DNA of 64,000 bases from Orbilia blumenaviensis. Its lineage: Eukaryota; Ascomycota; Orbiliomycetes; Orbiliales; Orbiliaceae. This document shows positions 1 to 11,843 of this stretch, piece by piece. The notes under the pieces are model-generated. The model was not told the origin of the DNA and searched no databases. It saw nothing but the letters and a program-made list of their open reading frames with translations. Where the stretch lies: the NCBI GenBank assembly GCA_036872755.1, contig JAVHNS010000003.1:3596001-3660000 (forward strand), given 5' to 3'. The first letter of the stretch is position 1, and every line of letters begins with the position of its first letter. The translations under genes were made by a program, and so were the position numbers.

Positions 1-26
1 TCGAGATGAAATGCTTTACTGGTGTC

Positions 27-430
27 TCAAAGCTCTTCATCGTTGGTTTCATCCTCATCCTCGGTCTCCTCATCTTCAGCCTCCTCGTTAACTTCCACCT
101 CCTTGTTATTACTTCTTATATTGGATCCTCTGCTTTTAGATACATTCTGGATCTCGAAGGAAACACGTTCATTAACATATGTCTCGCCTTCTTATTGCTA
201 GAAGTGGGTAGATAGAATAGTTCCTTTGATAACGATTCTGGTATTCAATTGAGCTACAAAAATATTTCTATCCATATTCTGCACCTACCCAACAAAGGCA
301 CCAGTATTTTTATCTGTTATGGCAATCTTATTTAAAACCCAATTGTAGCCGTTGGTGTTAGGGACGAAGGGTTGGAAAAGTATTTCCTGACGGATTACAG
401 GATATTGATATTTTTGAGGATGTGAATGCA
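27..430 (-). pseudogene. Decayed ORF with acidic C-terminal tail, family unknown
   Basis: Reading the minus strand from about 430 to 27 gives one mostly open frame of about 130 codons. It ends in a tail very rich in Glu and Asp (about 20 acidic residues in the last 30) and a TGA at 27-29. Three in-frame stops interrupt it (complements at 285-287, 198-200 and 192-194). The segment around 310-350 reads like ordinary protein (a Tyr-Asn-Trp core followed by a beta-rich stretch). I tested whether a short intron could remove the stops; a GTAGGT donor near 286 with the TAG acceptor at 198 leaves the wrong frame for the acidic tail. I therefore call a decayed gene, or a 3' part with mis-resolved introns. 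No family was recognised. Confidence 0.35.
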
Positions 431-1881
431 TGTTGTCAGGGTGGTCTAAAGGTATCTAACTTAGTTATAATCTCATACAGAATTTTGGTCAACTACAATT
501 TTAATTATTCTTACAGATGTAGGCAATATTGCCTAAAAACAATTGGCTAGTAGAAGGAGAGGGTTGGTAAACAACCATAGAAAGATTACGGTGCCAGCGA
601 TCTATCAGACATTATATACGGTATTAATATCAAGTTAGTTTAATCTATCATACGCATGTATATGAAGTTAAGTAATATGGATTTACAATCAGGAATTTAT
701 ATCTTACACCTTGATATTGTGATTATGATGATGGTGCTGGTGTTGGTATTGATGTTGATGTTGATGTTGATGATGTGCTGTTGTTGGTATTGACGTTGAT
801 GTTGATGTTGAAGGTATCGATGTTGCTGTTTACTTAGGCCTGGGCTTTGAGGGTTATGATACCTTTAGGCTCCTACCTCTAGAGATGTGTAGCACATAGT
901 ACTTGATCACATTCTCCAGGACGCCTTATATTCCAAAGGCAAATTAGAAACACATTACTAAGTTAAGTTACCTCACAAACATATTTAATTTATAAAGCGT
1001 CCAATAAACGTGGCATCAGATCATTTAAGGCATTGAAAGCTAATATCGTTTGAAATTAATGAGTATATCAAATTTTAACGCAACTTATAACAGTAAATCA
1101 CATTCAGAATCGTCCTATTTTGTAAGCAACCCAAAAATTAAAGGCGTCGTTGTTTTCAAGACGCCTTAGTTACAAAGGGTGTCTCCGTATCTAGGTCATT
1201 GGTTCATTTACAGCTACATTTTCATTTAAGGCGATTTTAAATACATTTAAGCCACCTTCACGTAAAAATTTGTCTTATCATAATGAGTTGCCCAGGGGTC
1301 ACGATAAAGGTGCCTCCAAAAGCACAACAAAATCCCCTACGGTACCATTCGGCAGTTGATGGAAATTCGCGGCCCGTGAAATATGTCTATTAAGCCACCA
1401 ACATGCAACACAAGCAATATCATGTTATAGCCGAAGAGCTCTGGCTGTGTGTGCAGGGTGATACGGGGTGAAGGGGTAGGACTTATAAATTTGTTGGGTG
1501 AAGGCATGATAGGGTGCGGTTGGAGCCCTCGTTAAACTGATTAACATGGAACAATATACGGCACTGAAGCCCTAGCCGAAGGCAATCACCCGCTATGTTT
1601 TAATGTTTGTGTTAAAACACCTTACAATTGTGGATCTTAATATTTGCGATGTGGTTTACAATTGATTTGGTGCGATTGTGCGCAAAGCCGGGTTCTACAT
1701 TTTCACTGCCTTGTATACATGTAACAGAATGATCCCTGGAACAGTGGAGGTTCCTCTGATCGTTTACTGCGAAAGAGATGTTTCTTAATATTTGGTCTAC
1801 TCGAGGTCTAGGGCTTGGATCATGGTATTCCCGAGCCGAAATAGTAGCTTTGGAAGTCAGTGACCTAAGAAGCAGAACGCC
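431..1881. other. Intergenic, no gene seen
   Basis: About 1.45 kb with many stops in all frames and no recognisable protein. It contains one low-complexity GATGTT-type tract (718-828, listed separately). It lies downstream of the NmrA-like gene, so its right end holds that gene's 3' UTR. Confidence 0.6.
718..828. repeat. Imperfect GATGTT/GGTGTT microsatellite
   Basis: Degenerate hexanucleotide array with repeated TTGATG and GTTGGTATTGA phrases. It includes an internal duplication of a block of about 40 bp. It is not part of any ORF I could support. Confidence 0.7.
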
Positions 1882-3219
1882 CTACCAGACCACACTTAGG
1901 AAGCTTTCGATAGTGTCGAAGGAATAGTCTGGGAAGATCTGATTCCAGTCACCGGGGATGTCCCATGCTCCTTTGGTGCTGCTCAGAAGAATCCCAATCG
2001 ATACCGCCTTGAGCATCGCAGTTGCCTGGTCATTAGGGATAGCACGGTGCACCGCCTCAAGGCCCCACGATGTGTTGAGGTTCCCGGCCTCGAGTTCGTC
2101 TATATCTACATAGTCGATGCAAAAGGGCTGGCCTTTTTCAAGGATTTAGGGTCAGCAGAGCTCACAATGCTATTGATGCGAGGCCTTGAGGGGAGTTATA
2201 ACAGCGCTCTATTACCTCGGACTTTCTGCCCAATCTTTAGAAGCTCTCTGAATGTGACTCGGTTGCCTATTATCCCTCCGCTGGTGGGCCATGTCCCTTC
2301 GTAGTCGATCGCTTTAGCGATAATAGCAGCGAGATCCTTCACACTGGTGAACGTTATAACGGCGTCTTCGTGGCCGTTGACGACTATCGCCCGCTTATTG
2401 TGGAAGTCGAAGATGGTCTGGAGGGGATTAACATGTTTGGATGTTTTGTGTGGGAAGGCGAGGTAGTTTAAGAAAAGACCCGGTTGGAACAATGTATACT
2501 CGAGTACCTGCCAAATCCCACCATAGATCTATCAGCAAAATAAATCCAAAAGTGTAAAGAAGGAAAGTTTGATGTCAAGTCTACGGGATAAATGCTTCAG
2601 GCCGATAATGGGAAAGATACCTGTTCTTTTTCATTGACCGCTTCCAGATACTCTCTAATTTTTTGCTTGCCATACCACCATGGCATATTAACGACCCCTT
2701 TACTTTTTCCGTTGTTACTTTGTGTACCGTGTGGCTAAGATATTTTGAGTAGGTACTCACCTTCCATACTCACTTGGTGCAAACCGTTTGACGCCGGCGG
2801 CGATCGCCGCATCGATTAGGTTCTTTTGCGATATTTGATCTGGGTCTGAAAGTATTTGGATAAATGACAAGAGCGTATGGGTACCATGAAGAGCTTTGAT
2901 CAGTTGCTCCCTATTCCCGTAATCCACGGTCTTCCATGATATCCCTGGCGAGGTGCTGGTTGGTGGGGTTGCCTATCAGATGCGATGGCTTTAGGGTACT
3001 TTCGTAAATGACACAAAGTAAAGATATTCATCGCAGGTTTAGAACCGACCTTTCGAGTAAGGACTGTAATAGTATGGTTTTTTGATTCGATCAGCACATC
3101 GATAATCTCTTGAGAGACCTCTGAGATACGAATACTGGGTTAGCACGAGTACAAGGCTAGTATTCAGGAACATGGGTTAACATACGGCCAGAGCCTCCTG
3201 CTATAGTTATCTCCACCAT
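1882..3219 (-). CDS. NmrA-like / isoflavone-reductase-like NAD(P)-binding protein
   Basis: Six exons on the minus strand: 3219-3182, 3134-3050, 2972-2761, 2717-2621, 2507-2216 and 2132-1882. They total 975 nt and encode 324 aa; all phases agree. The N-terminus has a Rossmann start (VEITIAGGSG), then a beta-strand ending LTRK, a VDYGNREQL segment, LIDAAIAAGVKRFAPSEYG, MPWWYGKQKIREYLE, and the family hallmark LEYTLFQPGLFLNYL. The C-terminus ends in DELEAGNLNTSW and a terminal Trp. Length and motif order match the NmrA-like (PF05368/PF13460) atypical short-chain dehydrogenases, which bind NAD(P) and act as redox sensors or reductases; no substrate can be assigned. Exon 1's donor (GTTAAC) and two acceptors ending AAG are non-consensus but are the only ones keeping frame. 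The gene is transcribed divergently from a Zn2Cys6 regulator, suggesting co-regulation (inference). Confidence 0.85.
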
Positions 3220-3693
3220 TACTTTTGGACCTTATGGTAATGCTGTGCTATTTAATAATATATTTTGCGGTCGGAAAGTATAAATTTCAATGATCGTGTT
3301 CGAATCTGGAGGGCTTAGGGGCTCAGGAGATGGTGCGAGCTGATAATTCTATAAGGCTGCAGCGCTGGTGAACCATGGGTAGAACGGGCTCTCTTTATAT
3401 AGATATAATCTAGTCGACTTCAGCTTCGGGGATAAGTGAATTTTACGCTGGAGAGGATACCAGGCAAGAAGGACGCTCTCTCCATGAGGCTTTCCGCCTA
3501 AGCGTTGTTGCCCCGCGGTCGAACATCAACGCAATATTTTGTGGTATTTTCAAATTAGGAAGAGCACAACACTGAAACTTTGTTGTATCTTGGGATGAGC
3601 CTCCGCCGCGGCGGAACACAACCTTTGACGCGACTTCATAGTCTGGCCCGATCCCAGGAGTTCTAGGTCCACCGAGCACGGAAAGTTTCTACA
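3220..3693. promoter_or_regulatory. Shared divergent promoter, NmrA-like gene and Zn2Cys6 regulator
   Basis: A 474-bp gap between two start codons pointing away from each other, so it must hold both 5' regions. A GGTATAAATT-like element is not obvious; an AT-rich stretch lies at 3248-3290. GC-rich inverted half-sites of the CGG type occur around 3600-3625 (CCGCCGCGGCGG), a plausible target for a Zn2Cys6 protein, though this is only motif spotting. Confidence 0.5.
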
Positions 3694-5938
3694 ATGGAGA
3701 AAACATCAAGAATACAAAAGAAACGAAAGGTACGGAAAGGCACCCAAAGTTGCTGGGAATGTAAGCGACGAAAGATTCGATGTACCTTTGCGGCACCGCG
3801 GAATTCCACATGTGATGGGTGCAAGAGCCGTCAGACCAAATGCATCGGGCAAGAGTACGAAAACGAGGCAATGGAAGCGGCAGCACCGTCCAGCCAGTCT
3901 GTCGAAGGAGATGATATTTTGCATAAAATATCTCGACTCGACAATGTCGTAAGTCGAGCCATGGCCCCTCAATCCCTTCAACTGTGATTTCCACTAACAC
4001 TACCAGAGGCAAAATTCTGAACTCGAATCAACAGCAAAACCTGAGTCGAAGCGTCGAAAATCAGGCTCTAGCAAAATTGAAGCGAACCCAGAAGTAAACG
4101 AGGCTGGTATAGAGGGTATATCACGCGCTCTGATTTCAGAATGGCCGAGTAAGTCCGAGTTTGACGCGTTACTAACGGCTCCGGTTGGAGTTTCAGTACT
4201 TTTCCACGGGTTAATTTGTCGGCCATATGCGGGTTTATTTTCCAAGGATTTGCCTTCGCCGCGGGAGGTGCTACTATCTCCTCATGAAGGTGCACACCCC
4301 GTCATTGTGGCAAGAAAGCTATTACTTCTAGCGACATTTCTTCAGGGTATTCCAATGTCCACTACGAGCGATTTTGCTGCCATGGGCCTGGATTGTCGGA
4401 CCATCATGTCGCGCGTTTTTAATGCTGCTGCAAGACTTATAACGAATAATGATGAGCTGATCACCACCCTGGATGGAATTGAGTGTGTAATGATCGAGAG
4501 CATGTATTTGAATAACGCCGGCAATCTCCGTGCTGCGTGGCTCAAAAACCGCAGAGCCATGGGACTTGCACAAATGATACGACTTGATTCAAATGAGATA
4601 TCATGGCCGATAATGAGACTTGATAAGGCCACCGAGAATCGTATCGATCCAAAATATATGTGGTTTCGGTTGGTTGTTTCTGACCGGTACCTTTCAATGA
4701 TGCTGGGCCTTCCGCAGGGCACCGCTGAAAATTCCTTTGCTTGCCCTAGCATCTTGAATGAGTGCACAGCTTTGGAGCGGATGGAAAGACTGGAAGCAGT
4801 TGCAGTGGGCCTTATACTTCAGCGAAATAGTACCACGAAGAAACGAACTGACCTGGCTTCAACCTACGAAATCGATACTATGATACGGGAAGCCGCAGCC
4901 CTCATGCCCTCTCAATGGTGGTTACCTAGTTTGAATCTAAGTGCGATCAGTCGGAATGGGGTGGAAGCATTGGAGGAGTCAGTCCGCCTAACAGCTCAAT
5001 TCGCTCATTACCATACTCTGGTGCAGCTTCACCTGCCATACATACTGCTCCAATCTACGCCAGAACTAAATTACGATTACAACAAAATGGTTGCTGCAAA
5101 CTCAAGCCGGGAAGTTCTCCAGCGATTTGTGGCTTTCTGTACCTCGAGCCCTGCCCCCGCTTATTGTCGCGGTATTGATTTTGTAGCTTTCATTGCCAGT
5201 ACAACTCTTTGTCTCGCGCATATGGAAGCAGTTCGTCCCAGTGGGACCAACCTCACATACACTACCTTTCATTCTATCAAGCATCAAAGGTTGAGCGATC
5301 GCGGGCTACTGGAACGCGTTCTTGAAATTATGGAGGAAATGGCTTCGACCAATAACGATGCGGTTTCCCGGCAGATATCCAGGATACTTCGGCCACTTCT
5401 CGCTATCGAAAATAACTCTCGGAAAGGGGGTCATTATAATATTAGTATTTGCACAAATAGTGCTTCCCTTGAATCTCGTTATGTCAACACCGTTGGGGAG
5501 GATGTGCATGGTGTTTATATTCAGATACCGTATCTTGGAACGGTTCAGATTGAGCACAGGGCCGAAGTGTCGGGGCAGTCTGACACTGACGCACAAATGG
5601 ACATAATAATAGCTGGTAGTTCATTCGAAACTTCTCAGCCGGCACGAGCGATACATCACAGTGTAGCTAGAGACAGAAGTGTAACACCCCATCTGACCCC
5701 CAACGATCACATAACAAATCAAGCTGTGGACGCCGACTTTGAGGCTATGAAGGTGCTTCAAGAATCTAGCGAAATTGCTAGCCAAAATGATATATTAACA
5801 GGGTTTGGCCTAGCAGATTCGGGGGACAGATACTCATTGTTCCCCAGCCTGGAGGTGAATTTAAACGACTGGACACTGCAGGGTGTTGATATCGCCCTGT
5901 TCAACAGCCTTATCCCAGGGGATTTCAATATCGATTGA
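3694..5938 (+). CDS. Zn(II)2Cys6 fungal transcription factor
   Basis: Two exons, 3694-3948 and 4007-5938, give 728 aa. The 58-nt intron has a GTAAGT donor, an ACTAACAC branch region and a CAG acceptor. The DNA-binding cluster is C20-x2-C23-x6-C30-x9-C40-x2-C43-x6-C50, the canonical binuclear zinc signature, preceded by a basic stretch. A short linker (EGDDILHKISRLDNV) may be the dimerisation coil. Residues of roughly 120-500 look like the fungal-specific middle homology region: alpha-helical, with LFHGLICRPYAG, an SDRYLSMMLGLPQGT-like segment and Trp-rich helices. The C-terminal 200 residues are acidic and Ser/Thr-rich and could be the activation region. A 48-nt in-frame stretch at 4149-4196 looks exactly like an intron; I kept it as coding because the retained residues read well. 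The target pathway is unknown; the divergent NmrA-like gene is the obvious candidate. Confidence 0.88.
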
Positions 5939-7670
5939 CTAGAATTCAAACAAATTCTCGTTTTCGGAGAAATGCTTCTTATATATGTATTTCTAAGAGC
6001 GTCTTGATTTAGGTATCTTAGTTTTAAACCATATTAACGATCCCACTTGCGGTTCTTTGAGGCAGGGCGGGCTGGTGTCAACGCTCGCCACTTAAAATGA
6101 GAGTGTGGTATTTTGTGATAAGTCTGTTGAGACTCGTCACACCAAGTCTCAGCACGGCTTCACTCTTGGGACGCAGTTTCTGATTTGTGCTAATAAATTC
6201 TACAAACTAGCTTAGATTCTCCATCTCGGCTGCTACTTTATCGACGACAAAAAATTTGATATCATTGTGTTACTAGCGCCATCGCCGATGGCGAAGGGAG
6301 CTTTAAGCTGGGCACTCTGGGACGTCGGCTATACATGGAATCAGTCCACAACATGATCGAGATTAATCGTTATGTAGTTAGGTATATATCGCTCTTCGAC
6401 CCCCTATTAAGAGTATCCATCAACTTATCTTGTTTATGAATATATAATGCATGGGTCAAATTTGCAAAGCTCCCTTTGCCCGTGCTAAGCAGGTGGATAC
6501 CACTTTTAGGATCGCCAGATCGGAAGTATGAGTATTATAGCCAAACATACTATACTTGGCGTGGAACAAAAGCTCAAAGTAAGATTTATTACTCACGGAC
6601 CCAATAAAATATTGCACGACTACCAGACCATCTGTAAAACTGTGACAAATACTACCAGCATTATGCTAGTATAGTTCCTCATTTTCGTGTCCACAATTGA
6701 TTGGGGTAGTTGACAATGGCAGTAACTGGACAACCATTGGCGCTATCCCAAAGTTTGAGATCTGCTTTCTTAGTTCTCTCTAGTTAAATAGGCAAGAAGT
6801 GTGACTAATAGCTCAAGTACGGCACAATAAAAGGATTTCTCCTATCAATCCCCGAAAGGGGGAATTGCCGTGGTTCACAATGTGGTCATGGTAGGTACTA
6901 CCTCCTTTGTTCTGAAGTCTTGCTCGAACGGCCGCCATCGGGCCGGACGAAATAACTTAGGATTCGCGGATTTTCAGGCTATCTATAGCGCCATTGTTGA
7001 TAAAGTGTTCGGAGTCCTGGAGACTCGGGACTATAATGTGGGACCTATAGATGATTGTTGTGTTCTGTTCGAGCTGCTTTATCATCTACACGGACAACCA
7101 CGGCGGTATTGCATATCTAGTTGAGAGTAGTATCTACGGTACATACCTTATGTTCTCGCAAGTCCCTCTGATGGATTATCAATGTGCCTCCGTACTGGTA
7201 GTCTTAATCCTTTGGCAGAATCATAAAATGATACCTGTGGACAGTGCGGTAATTTGCTCCTTGGGAAGAGGTTTGATTTAAAAAGGGATCTGAAATGCTC
7301 CTTTGGGTGTTTACGTTGAAATCGTCTACGTGTGCGAGTGCTTCCTCATATTATGTTTCTATCCTAGAAAACCAATACCAAGACCTCCGGAGCTCCTGGC
7401 ATGGCTAGCGTAAATATTAAGTTTACAGAAGGCTTATAACCCGCTCTGCTGATTATATAACATCTTATCCGAGCTCCGAAGCTATCATATTCTTCCTTGT
7501 GGCTCTTTGCAGGCCTCAGGTATTCTATATTCAGATCCACATGTAAATATGTGAAATGTCCTCAATGCTTTTGAAACGATCAACGTGTTCCTGGATAGGA
7601 GGGGTTTAAAGAAGGATAACCGGGCGATGGGGTGGTGCTGCTGTTGGGTTGCAACTAATTCACCCTGTCG
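5939..7670. other. Intergenic with one doubtful ORF
   Basis: About 1.7 kb between convergent genes. Two overlapping plus-strand ORFs at 6870-7124 (84 aa) and 7051-7281 (76 aa) use different frames and show no family motif. They could be pieces of a decayed gene, but I cannot support them. A short hairpin (CCCC-GAAA-GGGG type) sits at 6849-6863. Nothing else was recognised. Confidence 0.45.
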
Positions 7671-9085
7671 CTAGACAGGTAAAGACTCGGTGCTCTGCTG
7701 GTTAGTAACAGTAATATTGATATCCCTGGTTCTAAGAATTCCATTGGAGTTCTTCGCCACGATTTCTTCTTCGCTCTCATTTCTGGTATGGCTATCTTTC
7801 CCACCGCGAATCCTTGTCTGTCTTCGGTTGTCTTCAGTGGCACCAAGTCTACTCAGCTGTACACCGCCATCAGACCTCGATCTTCCACCAGTCCATCCGT
7901 CGTTCGATCGGCTAGGATATCCGTACGACTGCCCGTAAGAAGAGGATTTGAAGACGCCCTTGAATAATGGCCGCAGTGGTGGCGCAGAAGCAGTGACGAT
8001 GGCGATATTGATTTCGATGTTGGAGAAGAGAAGGATAAAAATCGCATCATAAGAGACGTCTTTGCTGTTTTGGTAAAGCCATAGGGCCCAGATACGGCTG
8101 ATGCTTGCGAGAACCGCGATAAACCCGACAAAAAAGATCCCAACCAACGCAACTAGACCCCGTTAGCGAGTGAATACAACGTTTGGAATAGGATTTTTTT
8201 TTTCTTTTTCATACTTCGTTTCCGCTTCTGAATTTGAATTGTCATTAAGATAGGAATTGGGAGGAATAGGATAAGTATGTCGGTGAGAATGTTGATCGAA
8301 GCGCTAGTATAGTAAAGGACACTGAGATTCATACAGCCTGTTGGAAAAGTTACAGACCATGACATGCTCGGTTTTGGGCACTCAAACATCTGAGTGTTTG
8401 TTGGATATTAGATAAGTAGTTCCAAAATTCTCAGTAGGGAGGCCGATCTTACATATACAAACTCAATCGCAATAGTATAGGCGACGACCAAGCCAATTGT
8501 CGACCATATTGCAATCTGGTAGGATTTCTGGGGCGAGATTCCTTTGTAGAAGGATAGAATGGAGAGTTTTATGACGCATAGGACAATCGGGTATATGAGC
8601 TGATAAGCATACCAATGCTTTAAGGTAGGAATAAGCGCATCGAAAGTCTTAATTCGTCCATCAAAATAGTTAGCATCTCAGTCAGTATAACATCCAGCGC
8701 GTTAAGGGAATGTAGTAACTTTTGTGTTAAGGGAGAGGTAAGCTCACGATCGTTTCAATATGTCTTCCAGTCCCGTGAGAAACATGAAAGTAGTTTAGTA
8801 TACCCAGAACCCAGGCAAGAACCAGCCCAGCGAGAATCAGCCAGTCGTCCAGACCAATTTTGCGAATAAGAATGGCGCGACAATAGAATCTACAGATCAA
8901 CTGGATTAGTTTATCAATACTCGCAGCCTGGGCGTCTATAAGATCGGCAGAGGTAATAACAACCTTAAACTGACTACAGCAAGAGAAACGATTAACAGAG
9001 CAAAAGTAATACCATAGAAAAGAGGTTGACGTGTCTCCGCCGCGTAAACAGGATCTAATGGCGGTGGAGTCGGTAGGCCAGACAT
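7671..9085 (-). CDS. PTH11-like seven-TM protein (fungal rhodopsin-domain family)
   Basis: Five exons on the minus strand: 9085-8964, 8889-8748, 8647-8453, 8389-8215 and 8152-7671. They total 1116 nt and encode 371 aa, with consistent phases. The start chosen (MSGLPTPPPLDPVYAAETRQ) leads directly into TM1; a longer overlapping frame starting upstream gives no family match. Family hallmarks follow: LIRKIGLDDWLILAGLVLAW (TM2 region), NYFHVSHGTGRH, LKHWYAYQLIYPIVLCVIKLS, a CP-containing loop (MFECPKP), TSASINILTDILILFLPIPIL, and RIWALWLYQNSKDVSYDAIF before the last helix. The cytoplasmic tail of about 120 residues is Ser/Gly/Arg-rich. This architecture is that of the Fung_rhodopsin (PF20684)/SAT4-PTH11-like integral membrane proteins, most of unknown ligand; some act in surface sensing. 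The last intron has a clean GTATGA-GCTAAC-TAG set. Confidence 0.88.
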
Positions 9086-10208
9086 GTTGAAGTATGTTCA
9101 TATCATGAACTAACTAAGCTTCTGGATTGTAGGCCCGCTACGCGGAGGGAGGTTTCGGACCCTTTTGCTACCTTCTCGGGAATATTAAAGAACAAATCCG
9201 ATATCCACTAAGGCGTTTTCTCGGCTTGAGATTATTCGGCAGCGGGTTGCTATCTTGCGTTTGGACGGGTTCGATTTCATAGATCGACGGAGTGGGGCCT
9301 GCCCTCTTTAAACTCCTTGATCTTTTGATTCTTCATCCAGCTCTCGGACCTAAAGAAGTGCTATTTCGCGATTTCAACCCAGCAGGCTTTGGAATGATGT
9401 CTGTTGTGTTACATTTCAACTCTGTGTTATAAAGGCTCTAGTGTTTTTTGATCTTATTGCGATATGTTAATTGATATCTTATTCAACTTCTTCTCCTGAA
9501 AGTGGTGTTATTCAGCTGCTGACTGATTCGCCCGCCGAATCAAGTTTTCAGAATTTCTCTGCTCGATCGGTTGCATGAACGATCGGACTGGTATTTTCTT
9601 CTTGCAGGCACATGCAGGACCTCGGATTCCAACTAGGACGAAAGGGTCTACGGTGGACGGATTCAGAAAAGCTGCGTTGCAGGGATTCGGCTGTATGTCT
9701 GTGGCACAGAAAGAGCGCCCCGGTAGTTACCGTCTCATCTCCCAGGGATCCTTGCCCCGGCCTGGGTTCCGAGTTGATGTGAACTTGAACACATTACGCT
9801 CAGATGTTTTAGCTTCTCCGTCAAAGAGCCGGCCGGGTGGTGGAAGCCAGTTAGCGAGGGGCGCCTGGTTGTGCAACCCTCGCTGTCCACTAGGGATATA
9901 ACCTCAGCTGCAATATCGCAAATTGACCCTTGGTACGGAAACGCCTTGGATTAGGCGAGGGATTTGTTGTCTTGGTACTCCTGCGTACATAGCCACTGCT
10001 CATGTCGCCTCGCATTCATCTCATATTCATCTCACCCCTTTTCGAATTCTTTGGTCACGGATACGAGCTAACTCTCTAGTTAAAGCCGGTCGAATGGATA
10101 TAAATGGTTTCATAATTAAAAATTATCTAAAAAAACTAGGGTCTATGGACTTCAATCTAACAGCTAACAACTCGTCTTATGGTCAAATATTTATACATGC
10201 ATCGATTT
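9086..10208. other. Intergenic, no supported gene
   Basis: About 1.1 kb between the PTH11-like 5' end and the tyrosinase 3' end. ORFs at 9575-9901 and 9923-10276 encode composition-biased peptides with no recognisable domain, and the second overlaps the tyrosinase last exon. The right end should contain the tyrosinase 3' UTR, and the left end the PTH11-like promoter. Confidence 0.5.
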
Positions 10209-11661
10209 CTATGGTTTTTCGTAAGTATAGCAGAGAAAGTCTTGCGTGTTCAGAAGCGCGCTCAGTGGAGCATTAGGAGCGAGTTGTCCGATATTGATCT
10301 GAAAGTTGGCGGTGACATTTCCGCCACTCAGGTTGTTATAATCGAACGGAATGATTGGACCAGACACCTGGCTCAAAGATCCTGGCAAATTCTTCTTCTG
10401 CCACTGCCACTGCCAGAAGATCCTATCCAGATTGGCATGGTGAAGATAGAAAAGTGGATCTGTCTCAGATGTTGATTAGATTTTATTGACACTATCGGGT
10501 GTATCCCGGACGGGATAAACATCGCTTGGCTAGAACTTACCGCCAGGGCTGTTGTATGCATCTCCAATAGTACCAAGGGCGCCCCCGACACCGAAATGGC
10601 CGGATCCATGGATGTTTGGGATTGTGAAATCTGGGACATTTTCAAGACGGCGAGTGAAGTGACCATAGTCTGGGGTATCCCATACCCAATTAATGTTGTT
10701 TTGGTTTCCCCATTTCATCAGCGGGCGAGAAAAGTCTCGAGTCAGACAATGGGGGTTGTAGCCAGTGGAATTTCCCGGGCCCATATTGATCGTGAACTTT
10801 GGATACGCAAATGGACCGTTTGGCACACACCCACCCCCACTTCGATCTGGAATGCCAAAAGGGTTATCACCATTTTTGTAAGGCCCATTCCCTCCGAAAC
10901 CTGTTGTTGGATTGAAAATTGACCACTGAGCCATGTCTAAACCAGAAGCATTATCGTACTCCCAATCCCAATATGGTTGCGCGCCGGTGTACCCGCAAAG
11001 ATTTCGCAGATAGTATTCGTAGGTAGCCAAAAAGTACCTATGCCACAGAACAAAGTGCCCCTGCGCGACGGAGTTAGACTCATCAGTTTAACGGGACACG
11101 GGAAAAAGTGAGACACCCAAAGACCAAAGTTCTGGAATTTGGCTGCTTTAGAAAGGTTGACTTACCACCCAATGAATAGAGGGTGTCTGTTCGGAATGTG
11201 TTCCCTGAAAGTCATCGAAGATGTTTTTAGCACCAGCGATGCCGCTAACACTTTTCTTTTTTGCCAGGCAATGAATAGCAGCGATGTATTTAGACTTTTC
11301 AGTGGTAGATAGTTTCCGCCTGGCATAGCACCCTTGTCAGCGACCAGGTATTTGATAATTCTGCGAGAGCCCTCCTGTCTGCAGGGTTGAGAGTTTGAAG
11401 TCATGCTTACCATGATTTCCTGACAACCGGGGTGCACCGTGCATTACAATGAACTTTTGACGGAGTCGGCCATGGCAGAAGGGGGGAGACAGCTGATGGC
11501 CTAGCAGCCCCTGCGGTATCTACTGACGCATCATCCAACGCAGGGGCAGTAACTACATCTGCAGGGGCTGGTGCTGGACAGCGAGGGAGAACAGCTGCAG
11601 ACACTTGAGATGAAATCGCCAATCCCATAAGGGATGCCGTAGCGGCTGACCAAAATTTCAT
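10209..11661 (-). CDS. Secreted tyrosinase (type-3 copper protein)
   Basis: Four exons on the minus strand: 11661-11411, 11319-11166, 11060-10541 and 10459-10209. They total 1176 nt and encode 391 aa. The N-terminal MKFWSAATASLMGLAISSQVSA is a signal peptide, followed by a Pro/Ala-rich linker. CuA ligands are visible as H125 (QGTH), H133 (SIHWVGHF) and H142 (LWHRYFL). CuB is seen as H286 and H290 (IHGSGHF, the HxxxH pair) and H315/H316 in GDPLFYLHHANLDRIFW, whose GD codon is restored exactly by the last splice. A YWDWEYD segment is also typical. Such enzymes oxidise monophenols and diphenols to quinones (melanin or secondary-metabolite chemistry). At 391 aa it matches the short ascomycete tyrosinase class without the long C-terminal lid extension of mushroom enzymes. 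All six copper-ligand positions are present, so it looks active. Confidence 0.92.
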
Positions 11662-11835
11662 GGTAGAAGGAGGTCAAAGACAAAAACCGTTTGAAACTAG
11701 AGAAGCGAAGGAGCCTTCACGGAACAACCCTTTGTGTCGCAAAGTCGGAATTATCGTATCTTGCTGAAGGATTGTCAGTGTACCTTGGAGTTAGAAACCA
11801 GAAGAAGAAGGGTCAAAGGCACGTCCCAGGCCAGC

Positions 11836-11843
11836 TTATATAG
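11836..11843 (-). promoter_or_regulatory. TATA box of the tyrosinase gene
   Basis: CTATATAA on the minus strand, about 175 nt upstream of the start codon at 11661. This spacing is plausible for a fungal core promoter with a 5' UTR of about 130 nt. Confidence 0.5.

Noticed and set aside
9575..9901. 108-codon plus-strand ORF
   Set aside because: No motif, unusual composition and no promoter context; not supported.
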